Shown here: one piece after another, positions 26,434 through 34,637 of the stretch
Layout of the letters: every line of letters starts with the position of its first letter
How positions within the stretch are numbered: the first letter of the stretch is position 1
NCBI GenBank assembly: GCA_018333655.1
Contig: JAGXTJ010000055.1
Coordinates: 1-64,000 of the forward strand
Length of the DNA stretch: 64,000 nt
Direction of reading: 5' to 3'
Origin: Bacillota bacterium
GTDB lineage: Bacteria > Bacillota > UBA994
Notes under the pieces: model-generated
Seen by the model: the letters and a program-made list of their open reading frames with translations, nothing else
What the model was told of the DNA's origin: nothing
Databases searched by the model: none
Program-made: the position numbers and the translations under genes

Positions 26434-27405
26434 TCAGGGGGTCTTTGGATTAGCACGCCTGAGATTGGTCACACTCATAAGTCGCTGGTATTCCTGTGCG
26501 ACAAAAGCCCAGTATTCATCTTCGGTCATCCCGAGGGCGAAGATAATCGTGTTAATGATTCGTGCAGTGGTGTGATCATAGCGAACGTTAGCTCGGGCGA
26601 AAGCAGCCTTTCCAGTTGCCTCCTCCTTGCTTACGCCAAGCCCATGTCTCAGTGCCTCCTGATAATCAAGCTCGGTCTCAATCAACCGGCTTAATATCTC
26701 TTGTTTCGTGGTTTCAACTCCGTGGATAGCGAGCAAGCGGTACATCACTTCGACCTTACGTGCAGATATGCTTCTGTCACCGATGCGCGCGGCCACTAAA
26801 TTCTTCGGTACATCAATTTCCAGAACAGCAGTAAAGTCTACTTCTATTCCTGAGTTATCCATTACGACAGCATGCACTGGAATGGATGCATCCCATACAT
26901 TTGCGCGAAGTGTAAAGTTACGCATGCGCGGCAAGGTTGAGTTGCTCCAGTAGGTTGAAGTGACTGAGGCATCATAAGCATTGCCTGCTAAAGGAAGCGT
27001 AATCCGTGTCGTGTTGCGCCCACCCCAAAAACTGTGATATGACGAATGAAAGACGCTGTAATCATGAATAAACCCGAACAACTCATGGATCATCTGTGTC
27101 GAATTTCTCCACCAACGGAAATTGCTGGGCATAATATCCCATGCGTAGGGGTATCCCCGAAAATTATGCCGAAGTCCGTCATTATAATGTGAGATTATAG
27201 ACATTTCATGCGCGTAATCTGTGAAGAAATCAAACCGCAAATTCTGTGATATTGACTTAACGAAAGGCACAAGGTCGTAAGTTACCCAGAATGCATGCGT
27301 AACGGTTGTAGTATGTGTGCGGATTGCGGGACTAGCGCCATGAGTAACCCCAGCTACAGAAATGGTGCACACCAGCGCAAGAACAAATGCGATGATCTTT
27401 TTCAT
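26434..27405 (-). CDS. Secreted protein with SurA/PpiC-like N-terminal helical domain
   Basis: A 323-residue exported protein. The signal peptide MKKIIAFVLALVCTISVAG ends before THGASPA. The middle part is rich in aromatic residues (YPYAWDIMPSNFRWWRNS, FHSSYHSFWGGRN) without a known motif. The C-terminal third, from VPKNLVAARIGDRSISARKVEVMYRLL, matches the helical chaperone domain found in SurA/PrsA-type proteins (a GD-x-x-I-x-x-x-(K/E)(V/L) start and a ETELDYQEA helix), but no parvulin PPIase domain follows. GGAGGA precedes the ATG at 27405. It may be a secreted chaperone-like or surface protein. Confidence 0.65.
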   Translation of the reverse strand: MKKIIAFVLALVCTISVAGVTHGASPAIRTHTTTVTHAFWVTYDLVPFVKSISQNLRFDFFTDYAHEMSIISHYNDGLRHNFRGYPYAWDIMPSNFRWWRNSTQMIHELFGFIHDYSVFHSSYHSFWGGRNTTRITLPLAGNAYDASVTSTYWSNSTLPRMRNFTLRANVWDASIPVHAVVMDNSGIEVDFTAVLEIDVPKNLVAARIGDRSISARKVEVMYRLLAIHGVETTKQEILSRLIETELDYQEALRHGLGVSKEEATGKAAFARANVRYDHTTARIINTIIFALGMTEDEYWAFVAQEYQRLMSVTNLRRANPKTP

Positions 27406-28072
27406 GTGTTGGCTCCTCCTCAGGTCTGAATTAATCGCGCGGATAGCAAATATTGTGAAAATTGTGGCGGAGAACGTAATCGACGCCCATTCGGCAACAG
27501 CTGTCAGATTGCATAAAGCCATAGTACGCCCCGCATCTCCCGCCTATGACCCCCCACTTCAGACACGGCGGACAACGACTTCAACCGTGTTGTGCTAACA
27601 GACACCCATCGCTAGCGCCTACTTTATTCACGCATAATCGTGTGTTGCGCTTAGGGCTTTGGAGGGTCCCACTGCACTAAAACACCGGTGTCACCAAAAG
27701 AGACGCCAGAAGAGTGGTCACAACAACGACTGAAAACAACTGAGTAATCTTTCCTTTCATTCATCTACCCGCCTTTCAATCTAGGCAACTGCCGCTGGCG
27801 CCACTCCCTACAGTCCCCACCCCTCCGCAAATTCGGCAATAGTTTCCTAGTTGCCATTATTTTACCCCCCCCTCCCCAAAGGTCAAGGTAATCCATATTA
27901 CATTTTCGTCATATTTGAATTGTTTTGCCATATCATCAACTGCTTATCTTTTCCCGCTACAGGGGACACGATTGGTTTTGTGGCGATAATCCGACACAAC
28001 GAAAAGTCCGCTTTGTCCGCTGCGGCCATTAAGTAGCTAGTAGTCTGGGATTAAGCATGCTCTTGACGAAGT
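27406..28072. other. Gene-poor stretch upstream of the secreted protein
   Basis: Contains the promoter region of the secreted protein, one tiny possible peptide frame (27677-27760), a C-rich run near 27861-27875 and AT-rich sequence at 27890-27960. I see no larger gene, RNA or terminator that I can support. It separates the secreted protein from the HEPN/MNT genes. Confidence 0.5.
27677..27760 (-). CDS. Possible 27-aa signal-like hydrophobic peptide
   Basis: An ATG frame encodes a positively charged start (MKGKITQ) and one hydrophobic helix (LFSVVVVTTLLASLLVTPVF) ending in a stop. GGCGGG lies about nine bases upstream. It could be a small membrane peptide or a signal peptide orphaned by a frameshift, since another frame continues GDTGVLVQWDPPKP past the stop. 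Very short and unproven. Confidence 0.3.
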   Translation of the reverse strand: MKGKITQLFSVVVVTTLLASLLVTPVF

Positions 28073-28393
28073 CTACGCTACAGGTTTTTCTTTGACCACT
28101 ACTCTTTCTGCTGCGATTGTGGCCCGAAAAGCCTCACTGGTGGTCGCCCAGTCCACAACGTCAACCTTGAAGGGGAGATTTGACTCGGCAAAAGCGTCGC
28201 ACAGGTGCGCGTACTGTCTAAAACTTAAGGGATTGTCAGTTAGAACTGCCAAGTCGAGGTCGGAGTATGGCTTGGCAGGGCCTCTCGCGCGTGAGCCAAA
28301 GGCCCAAACCTCAAACTGCTGCAGGTGCAGTTCCATTATGGCCCGCACGATTTCCCAATGGTCAGGGGATATAGCAAGGGGTGGGCTAGACAT
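28073..28393 (-). CDS. MNT-type nucleotidyltransferase (antitoxin of HEPN/MNT pair 1)
   Basis: A 106-residue minimal nucleotidyltransferase with the polymerase-beta-like motif GSRARGPAKPYSDLDLAVL (GS, then the Asp pair SDLDL). In HepT/MntA systems this protein adds AMP to the HEPN ribonuclease and neutralises it. The ATG at 28393 overlaps the stop of the upstream HEPN gene by 8 bp, so the two are translated together. It closes a four-gene group of two HEPN/MNT pairs. Antitoxin role is inferred from family and context. Confidence 0.85.
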   Translation of the reverse strand: MSSPPLAISPDHWEIVRAIMELHLQQFEVWAFGSRARGPAKPYSDLDLAVLTDNPLSFRQYAHLCDAFAESNLPFKVDVVDWATTSEAFRATIAAERVVVKEKPVA

Positions 28394-28811
28394 TGCGAGC
28401 CACCAGCTCCTGCAGCAAAGCCTTAGCGTCGTCAAGGAATTTATGTGCGCCTTGGTAGACGAGCATAGCCTTGGCGTGGTCGTAGGTGTGCGAAGTGATG
28501 TTGCGCATGCTGCGATACTCAAACCAAGCCAGAACATCAGCAACAAGACCTTTTTCTGCTGCAGTGCGCAGCAACCCTCGATAGTCAGCAAAATCAACCT
28601 CAGTTGGCGAAGCGGCATCCATTTCTAGCCTGCGCCGCATCATTTTGATGCTCTGTTCGTAGGCAAACTCAAAATTTTGGATAACTCCAGCTATGATGGT
28701 GTTCTGCACATCCTCAGACTGCTCAGAAAACCAGGCCCCCTCGCTCACGATACGAGTGCCTGCCTGCAATGAAGCTATAGCGTTTGTTAGCGAAGTCAGG
28801 TTGAGTTTCAC
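28386..28811 (-). CDS. HEPN-domain protein, HI0074/HepT type (pair 1)
   Basis: A 141-residue helical HEPN protein of the nucleotidyltransferase-substrate-binding type: IIAGVIQNFEFAYEQSIKMMRR, then DYRGLLRTAAEKGLV, and the RX4HXY motif in SMRNITSHTYDHA, intact. In HepT toxins this motif forms the RNase site that is AMPylated by the partner. Start is GTG 28811, seven bases after GGGAG. It overlaps the downstream MNT gene by 8 bp. The RX4HXY motif here supports an active toxin. Confidence 0.85.
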   Translation of the reverse strand: MKLNLTSLTNAIASLQAGTRIVSEGAWFSEQSEDVQNTIIAGVIQNFEFAYEQSIKMMRRRLEMDAASPTEVDFADYRGLLRTAAEKGLVADVLAWFEYRSMRNITSHTYDHAKAMLVYQGAHKFLDDAKALLQELVARNV

Positions 28812-28864
28812 CTTTACACTCCCTTTCCTCCGACAAAGTTGGCTAGGCATTTCATAGAACGCAA

Positions 28865-29356
28865 CTACTTGCTATAAGAGGCATGTACCTGTTCCAGGAA
28901 CTCAGAGAACGCCAACAACTCTATGCGCACTGCGGTAAAAAGCGGGCGCACTTGCGCAATGAGACGGGCTATTCTCTCGCCGTCAAACGTGAAGGCGTAA
29001 ATATTGCGTACCACATGCCTAAACCGCAAATATTCGTCCAGCGCATTGCTGGTGTGGGTGGAAAGCACCTCTGGACGGATCTGCGGCAGGGCCATACTCA
29101 TCTGGCGTAGCAAGTCCCTGTGCCAATCCAAGCCGAGGGAGAGACTCCGGTCTACATCGGTAGCAATGTGCCGAAAAATACGCTCGAGTCCACTATAGAA
29201 ATCATGTAAATTCAGTGCTGCCGAATCGAGATACAAGTCGTGCTCTTGGCACTTCTCCGCTAGCAGCATGGCTTGTTCAGCACGGGATACGACTCTCTCT
29301 AATTCGGCTATCTCTTGACGAATACGACTAGCGACGACTATATAACGTTCGCTCAT
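28865..29356 (-). CDS. HepT-like HEPN protein (pair 2), RX4N variant
   Basis: A 163-residue HEPN protein: LYLDSAALNLHDFYSGLERIF in the middle and FRHVVRNIYAF near residue 113. Relatives of this subfamily usually read RHVVRHxYGF, i.e. RX4HXY; here the catalytic His position holds Asn (R-HVVR-N-I-Y). That may reduce or remove RNase activity. It starts inside the stop codon of the upstream MNT gene (ATGA overlap). A 53-bp gap separates it from pair 1. Confidence 0.8.
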   Translation of the reverse strand: MSERYIVVASRIRQEIAELERVVSRAEQAMLLAEKCQEHDLYLDSAALNLHDFYSGLERIFRHIATDVDRSLSLGLDWHRDLLRQMSMALPQIRPEVLSTHTSNALDEYLRFRHVVRNIYAFTFDGERIARLIAQVRPLFTAVRIELLAFSEFLEQVHASYSK

Positions 29357-29754
29357 AACTCCTGTCCCTCCTGTTCGATGATTAATCTCAGCGCATCACG
29401 ACAGGTATTCATGTCCACTAGGTTGACCTCAATGTCCTCACCTAAATCCATCACCGCACCTATTGCCCGGAAGGTATCCCCCAAGGCGAGACCCCAAGCC
29501 GCAATATCCACATCGGACCATCTAGTAAAACAATCTGGACGAAGGAGTGAGCCAAACACTGCCACTCGCTCTGCGCCAAAGTTTGTCTTGAGGAGTGCTG
29601 CGGCCTGCCGCGCAATCTCCCAAGCCTTCTCTTTTCGGCATAGTAATAGCTTCGCCTCTTGCTCTTGCTGCAGCTTAGCAGCGGCTCTATACACAGACAT
29701 ATCCTCTTCACTTGTCCTGCGTTCTGAGATACTTGCTTTGTCGCGCTTCTCCAT
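29353..29754 (-). CDS. MNT-type nucleotidyltransferase (pair 2)
   Basis: A 133-residue nucleotidyltransferase with VAVFGSLLRPDCFTRWSDVDIAAWG, the GS..SDVDI catalytic pattern, preceded by a charged helical N-terminus (MEKRDKASISERRTSEED). I use the ATG at 29754: the frame is open further upstream, but an extended -10 promoter at 29810-29818 would place the transcript start near 29803. An ATG at 29700 is a possible alternative. It overlaps the downstream HEPN gene by 4 bp. As first gene it probably controls expression of the whole four-gene set. Confidence 0.8.
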   Translation of the reverse strand: MEKRDKASISERRTSEEDMSVYRAAAKLQQEQEAKLLLCRKEKAWEIARQAAALLKTNFGAERVAVFGSLLRPDCFTRWSDVDIAAWGLALGDTFRAIGAVMDLGEDIEVNLVDMNTCRDALRLIIEQEGQEL

Positions 29755-29809
29755 ATGTTTTGCAACACCCTCTTCTAATCCCCCTCTCTGGGAAAAAGGG
29801 GACGCCATA

Positions 29810-29818
29810 ATTATACCA
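29810..29818 (-). promoter_or_regulatory. Extended -10 promoter of the HEPN/MNT group
   Basis: TGGTATAAT on the minus strand is a perfect -10 with TGn extension. No good -35 is seen. It lies about 50 bp before the chosen start of the first MNT gene. Confidence 0.55.
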
Positions 29819-29857
29819 CACACCAAGTCTTGGATGAGTTAACAAAGTAGCCCTTGA

Positions 29858-31120
29858 CTACGCCTTGGTGCTTTCCTTGAGCTTCCTCCAGGCGGCTAAA
29901 GTATGTTGCCACTGCACCGAGGTCAACTTGCGCTCACCATAGCGTACATCCTCAAATGAACTTGTGATCGTCCGCACTTCAGCAGAGGGCAAGATGTCGC
30001 GTAATGCCTCCTCGTATTCGGCTACGGTTTCCGTCTCGGCACGTGGCCGCGACTTAGCCTTGCCGTACAATTCAAGGTAAGCGAAAATTTGCCAAATATT
30101 CTCTGGCTCGAGAGGGAGTCTACGTTTTGGTTTGGCGCGAGCTTTCCTGGTGCCCCTAGGAGAGAAAATCTGCCCCAGCAGAGACTCATGCTCATCGAGA
30201 GGATGAGTTACTACAGGCGAAGCAGGCCTACTAATACGCCTTAGTAGCAGCCAGACTAATGCTACCAAGAAGACAATGCTGAAGACCTGTAAGAGCCACG
30301 GTACGCCTGTGTCTAAGTCGCGCACCGCCTCGAACAACCCCTCTGGCATTCTTTCCTCGCCCCTAGCGGTCGGGTCACCAGCTAGTAAGGCGGCAAGGGC
30401 ACGTGTCACAATGAGTATCAAGTAGATCATGTAGCCAAAAGGCACAAGAAAAACCAAAAAAATCTCGCGGGCGATATAGGCGATGTAGTCTAGCATGGGC
30501 CTAACGCTAAAAGCTCCTGCCCCGGCCAAGAGAGTAGCCGCTAAGAATAGAGCGGTGCTTAAAAGCAGAAACTTCGTCCGGCCGCTCATGGGCCTTTGCT
30601 TGGTCACTTGCTCGACATATTGGTCCCAGGCTAGGCCGAGCGCTAACATGCTAGCAAGGGCTAAACCTAGCAGTGCGTTAGATATAGCCATCATGCCAGC
30701 TGCATGAGCGAAGGGTATGGCCACGGCAAATATTACAGCAAGTTGGGCGAAGTAAGCCCTCGCTTCGCTGTAACCCCAATCATGTCGACCGATGTCTATG
30801 GCTGCGTAGGCTGCCGCAAAAACCAACAATGAAAAGAGAGAAACGCTCACAGGGAGCCCTCGTCCTACCGCGGGCAGCAGCAAAGCCACACTTAGTGCCA
30901 GCACTACAAGCGTGATCCTGCGCCACCAAAGCGGCCACTTAAGAGAAAACCGACCCACAAACAGCGTCATTAGGGTAGCTACTAAAATGTTCCACAAGGG
31001 CAGCCCTGGAAGCACCCCTCTATGCATAAAGCGATAAAGAGTCTCTGCCCACACCTGCGTTACAATCGACAGAGCTACCACGGCAAGCACTTGGGCCAGT
31101 AGAAGGCGCACTCTAGGGTA
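29858..31120 (-). CDS. DUF4129-containing membrane protein (TgpA-like, no transglutaminase domain)
   Basis: A 420-residue protein with eight or more N-terminal transmembrane helices up to about residue 300, a Pro/Lys-rich linker, and a C-terminal DUF4129 domain (IWQIFAYLELYGKAKSRPR ... TVAEYEEALRDILP). In most MoxR-DUF58 operons the third gene carries a periplasmic transglutaminase core between these parts; it is absent here. The TTG start at 31120 has GGAG seven bases upstream and overlaps the DUF58 stop. Likely role: membrane partner in surface-protein assembly or turnover (inference). Confidence 0.8.
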   Translation of the reverse strand, partial: YPRVRLLLAQVLAVVALSIVTQVWAETLYRFMHRGVLPGLPLWNILVATLMTLFVGRFSLKWPLWWRRITLVVLALSVALLLPAVGRGLPVSVSLFSLLVFAAAYAAIDIGRHDWGYSEARAYFAQLAVIFAVAIPFAHAAGMMAISNALLGLALASMLALGLAWDQYVEQVTKQRPMSGRTKFLLLSTALFLAATLLAGAGAFSVRPMLDYIAYIAREIFLVFLVPFGYMIYLILIVTRALAALLAGDPTARGEERMPEGLFEAVRDLDTGVPWLLQVFSIVFLVALVWLLLRRISRPASPVVTHPLDEHESLLGQIFSPRGTRKARAKPKRRLPLEPENIWQIFAYLELYGKAKSRPRAETETVAEYEEALRDILPSAEVRTITSSFEDVRYGERKLTSVQWQHTLAAWRKLKESTKA

Positions 31121-32306
31121 CAATTTCGCTCTCCTCCTTCTGCACCCACAGCATCGAGGTATCGTCAAAAAGAGCCGAAGGGGTGCTTCCGGTGTAGACT
31201 ACACGTAGTGGCACACGGCGTAGCGCGAAAAGTTGTTTGGCGGACAGCAGTTCCTCTGTCAGCATAGGTGTGACCAGTACGAGAGTCGTCCCAAAATGTC
31301 GCCTCTCGAGGGCATTGACCAGAAAGGTACTTGGCCTGACCATGGCAAATTGTGTTGTGCCGGCGAGTGCTGCTAAAAAGCTATGCCTCTGCTCTGCCCC
31401 GGCGCTACTGGGTACATCGGTGATGTAGTCATTGGCTAATACGCCCACACTACAGGCGCCATCCAGTAAAGACATGCCCAAACTGGCAACTACTTCAATC
31501 GCCCACTCTGTTTCTCTGGCGTCTTGCCGAAACCATACGACGTCGCTACTCGAAAGATTAAGCAAGAACAGCACTTCTCTACTTGCAGATGGTTCATGCA
31601 CATGCACCATGTGACGCGCTGCTCTTGCTGTCGCCTTCCAATTAATGCGGTTTAGAGGGTCTCCCGGTCGGTATTCGCGCACTCCTCGAATGCGCAACGG
31701 GTCCTCATGTATAAAACTCTGCAAGGTAGTGGGCCCTAGCAGGGTAGATGGAACGACACGCAGGGCGTCAAGAGCATGCACTCGTGGATAGATGGTAATT
31801 TCTGTTTCGTCAGTACGCTTACTATATGCGCTTCCGTAACCAAGAGGCCCTGTCACTTTAATTTCGGTGGGACCAAGTTTCGCTACACCACGCCGTTCGC
31901 ACAGGACGGTATAGCGACGGCGCACTCTTTGCCACATGCCCAAGCGAAAAGCGTGTTCTAGCTGACGCAGGGCGCCACCAACCGCGGGAGGAACGCCAAC
32001 AACCTGCGTGTGGTGCGAAACATCATGCCACAGCTGCAGCAAAGATATGGGCAGGAAACTGCGGTTTTCAAGCTCCACCGTAAGCTTAACGCTGTCCCCC
32101 GGCCAAGCATAGGACTGTGAAAAATAGGCGCGATGGTGCAAAGCCTGTCGTCCCCACTTGGCATACAGGCGAGGAAAATACGCCAAAACAAAGCCACCAC
32201 AGCCAGTAATGATGAGCGCGGGTGAGCGTAAGATTAGCCCAAGAATGAAACCTATGGCTATGAGTATGGTACTTAGCTTGGGCAGCTTCATCTTACTGTC
32301 ATTCAT
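31113..32306 (-). CDS. DUF58 domain-containing protein
   Basis: A 397-residue protein with two N-terminal hydrophobic helices (ILIAIGFILGLILRSPALII), a beta-rich middle, and the DUF58 signature EYRPGDPLNRINWKATARA at about residues 216-234, followed by a von Willebrand-like HVHEPSASREVLFLLNLSS. Such proteins accompany MoxR ATPases. The ATG at 32306 overlaps the MoxR stop (ATGA), and the gene overlaps the next one too, so all three are coupled. Confidence 0.9.
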   Translation of the reverse strand: MNDSKMKLPKLSTILIAIGFILGLILRSPALIITGCGGFVLAYFPRLYAKWGRQALHHRAYFSQSYAWPGDSVKLTVELENRSFLPISLLQLWHDVSHHTQVVGVPPAVGGALRQLEHAFRLGMWQRVRRRYTVLCERRGVAKLGPTEIKVTGPLGYGSAYSKRTDETEITIYPRVHALDALRVVPSTLLGPTTLQSFIHEDPLRIRGVREYRPGDPLNRINWKATARAARHMVHVHEPSASREVLFLLNLSSSDVVWFRQDARETEWAIEVVASLGMSLLDGACSVGVLANDYITDVPSSAGAEQRHSFLAALAGTTQFAMVRPSTFLVNALERRHFGTTLVLVTPMLTEELLSAKQLFALRRVPLRVVYTGSTPSALFDDTSMLWVQKEESEIVP

Positions 32307-33253
32307 GCTTCAGTGCTAGGCAAAACTGGAACAGGAACAACCGACAATATTGCATCGAGTACGCTTTCAGCCGTTTGCCCGCGGAGACGAACCTGACTTT
32401 TGACTATAAGTCGGTGGCAGAGAACGGGCTTTGCTAACTCCTTGACATCGTCAGGCAAGGCAAAGGCCCTCCCCAAAAGGGCAGCGCGCGCGCGTGCACT
32501 ACGCATCAATGCCAGTGTGGCACGTGGGCTAGCCCCTAGTCGTAAGTCTTCGTGTACACGGGTCGCCCTCACGATGTTAGCGATGTATTCCGCCACCGCC
32601 TCGCTGACATGAACAGCCTCTGCGCCCGCGCAGAGAACAGACAAGTCACAGGCCTTTGCCACTGGTGTCAAAGTTGTGAGCGGATTTGTCTCAGCGAAAC
32701 GACTAATGAGACGCATCTCTTCCTCTAGCGTGGGGTAACCAAGCGACAACCGCATCAGAAAGCGATCTAGTTGTGCCTCGGGCAAGGGGAAAGTGCCCTC
32801 CTGCTCAATATGGTTTTGCGTTGCCACCACCAAGAAGGGCATCCCTAGCATGCGAGTTTCGCCATCGACGGTGATTTGGCGCTCCTCCATGCACTCCAGT
32901 AAGGCTGCCTGCGTACGCGGTGTGGCTCTATTGATTTCGTCGGCGAGGAGCACATTAGTAAAAGCGGGGCCGGGACGAAACTCAAAGTGCGATGTGGCCT
33001 CATTAAATACGCTTACACCTGTTACGTCAGACGGCAAAAGGTCGGGGGTGAACTGTACTCGCTTAAACTCAAGCTCTAGAGAACGGCTTAAGGTTTTGGC
33101 GAGCATGGTCTTGCCAGTGCCTGGCACATCCTCAATGAGCACATGTCCCTGGCAGGCTAAGGCGATCAGTATTAAGTCTACAATCTTCTCTTTGCCTATA
33201 ATTACTTTGGCAATGTTTTCGCGCAGTCGGTCGGCTATCTCTTTAACATCCAT
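32303..33253 (-). CDS. MoxR family AAA+ ATPase
   Basis: A 316-residue AAA+ ATPase. Walker A is EDVPGTGKTML at about residues 41-51, Walker B VLLADEINRATPRTQ, sensor 1 VATQNHIEQEGTFPLPEAQLDRF, and a lid domain with LGASPRATLALMRSA. MoxR proteins work as chaperone-like motors with DUF58/VWA partners, encoded just downstream. The start is ATG 33253 with AGGAGG nine bases upstream; eight further upstream codons in the frame include the ribosome binding site. First gene of a three-gene operon. Confidence 0.93.
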   Translation of the reverse strand: MDVKEIADRLRENIAKVIIGKEKIVDLILIALACQGHVLIEDVPGTGKTMLAKTLSRSLELEFKRVQFTPDLLPSDVTGVSVFNEATSHFEFRPGPAFTNVLLADEINRATPRTQAALLECMEERQITVDGETRMLGMPFLVVATQNHIEQEGTFPLPEAQLDRFLMRLSLGYPTLEEEMRLISRFAETNPLTTLTPVAKACDLSVLCAGAEAVHVSEAVAEYIANIVRATRVHEDLRLGASPRATLALMRSARARAALLGRAFALPDDVKELAKPVLCHRLIVKSQVRLRGQTAESVLDAILSVVPVPVLPSTEA

Positions 33254-33419
33254 CGGTATACCTCCTAAAAAATACAATCCGGGGCTTAACCGGGCGTTGG
33301 TAGCAGTGCCATGCGTAGTTGTGCTAAGATATTGGCATAAGCACTTGTTTTATTTTAGTTTATGCGAGGGATGGTGTACCCCTATTTTTAACTATCTATT
33401 ACTGATTCTCTTGGCAGTC

Positions 33420-33800
33420 ATGTGGTCTATAGTTTTTTTGCTGCCAGTTCGCAAAAAGAAAAAGAGCAAAGGGCGTCTTTTGCAGGTAGTACGCGTGGCA
33501 GCCATGTGGTGGGTGCTCGGTATGGCCTATCATTTGGTAGGTTTTCTCATGCCCGACCGCTCGCTACTCGGGCTTTTTGACCAGTTTTTGTCGTATACCA
33601 TCTCCCTGCCCACCCGCCTGGGAATCGGGCTAGAGAATGCGCGAGTTAGCGCCTTCGCGTCAACTCGCTTCGATTTAGCCCTAGCTATGATACTTGGGCT
33701 ACCCTTCGCCTTTGTTTTGGCGCTTGGCCTGCTGGTTGTTATCTCTGCCCATAAAAAACGCCGCGCCCCGCGGCAACAGTCTATCGGGCAGGGCATGTAG
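33420..33800 (+). CDS. Small membrane protein upstream of nitrilase gene
   Basis: A frame of 126 codons with three hydrophobic helices (WSIVFLLPV after the start, VAAMWWVLGMAYHLVGFLM, LALAMILGLPFAFVLALGLLVVI) and a basic linker KKKKSKGR. The start is uncertain: ATG 33420 has no strong ribosome binding site, and a TTG at 33411 is possible; GAGGG lies at 33366. It ends 41 bp before the nitrilase gene on the same strand. No family recognised. Confidence 0.6.
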   Translation: MWSIVFLLPVRKKKKSKGRLLQVVRVAAMWWVLGMAYHLVGFLMPDRSLLGLFDQFLSYTISLPTRLGIGLENARVSAFASTRFDLALAMILGLPFAFVLALGLLVVISAHKKRRAPRQQSIGQGM

Positions 33801-33841
33801 GGCAACCAGACCACAAACAAAACCTGGAGGAGGTCATCGCT

Positions 33842-34615
33842 ATGCAACTAAAAGTAGCCCTCATACAAATGGATATCGCTCTCGGCGACCTGCAAGCTAA
33901 TGCCCAAAAAGCTAGACAACTGGCGGCAGGTCTAGCAGAATGCAGCTTCATTTTACTGCCCGAGCTCTGGAGCACCGGCTATGCCTTAGACCGAGCCCAT
34001 GAGTTGGCAGAAGACGGCACGGGTCTCTGCACCACTGTGATGCGCGAAATTGCCTGCGCCAAAAATGCCTATGTAGGCGGTTCAGTTCTCATGCAAAGAG
34101 AGGGCGGCATCTACAACACCTTTGTCCTCATTTCACCCACAGGGCAAGTTGTGGCCACCTATGACAAGACTCACTTGTTTAGACTTATGCAGGAGGACAT
34201 TTTCTTAAGCCCTGGTGACAGGCTGGTCACCGCGCAAACCACCCATGGCCAGGTCGGCTTAGCCATATGCTACGACCTGCGTTTTCCCGAGGTCTTTCGT
34301 CACTATCGGAATGCGGGGACCGACTTTAATTTGCTAGTAGCAGAATGGCCGCTGCCCCGCCTCGAACATTGGCGCACCCTGGTACGGGCGCGCGCCATAG
34401 AAAACCAGTGCTACCTCTTAGCCTGCAATCGTGTAGGTCGCGACCAGAACAACACTTTCGGAGGCCATTCTCTAGTAGTAGACCCTTGGGGCGAAATCTT
34501 GCTAGAGGCGGATACCACTGAAGGTGTCTATGTTGTTGACCTTGAGACGGAAAGCATCATGGCAGCACGCAGTAGAATCCCGGTACAGGGAGACAAGCGC
34601 AGCGACCTCTACTAG
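33842..34615 (+). CDS. Carbon-nitrogen hydrolase (nitrilase superfamily, omega-amidase-like)
   Basis: A 257-residue amidase of the nitrilase superfamily. The Glu-Lys-Cys triad is visible: Glu in ILLPELWSTGY (about residue 41), Lys in YDKTHLF (about 110) and Cys in GLAICYDLRFPE (about 144). The closest recognisable branch is YafV/Nit2-like omega-amidase, which hydrolyses alpha-keto amides such as ketoglutaramate formed by methionine or glutamine transaminases. GGAGGAGGT precedes the ATG. Probably co-transcribed with the preceding small membrane protein; the exact amide substrate is unknown. Confidence 0.9.
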   Translation: MQLKVALIQMDIALGDLQANAQKARQLAAGLAECSFILLPELWSTGYALDRAHELAEDGTGLCTTVMREIACAKNAYVGGSVLMQREGGIYNTFVLISPTGQVVATYDKTHLFRLMQEDIFLSPGDRLVTAQTTHGQVGLAICYDLRFPEVFRHYRNAGTDFNLLVAEWPLPRLEHWRTLVRARAIENQCYLLACNRVGRDQNNTFGGHSLVVDPWGEILLEADTTEGVYVVDLETESIMAARSRIPVQGDKRSDLY

Positions 34616-34637
34616 TTCATAGCAGTATGACCAGCGG

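Noticed and set aside
28394-28628. Upstream extension of the MNT gene and the antisense 178-codon frame
   Set aside because: Both lie in the HEPN gene, whose RX4HXY motif is clear.
32793-33419. Long plus-strand frame (335 codons) reading into the small membrane protein
   Set aside because: The first 209 codons are antisense to the clear MoxR gene; only the part from about 33420 is credible.
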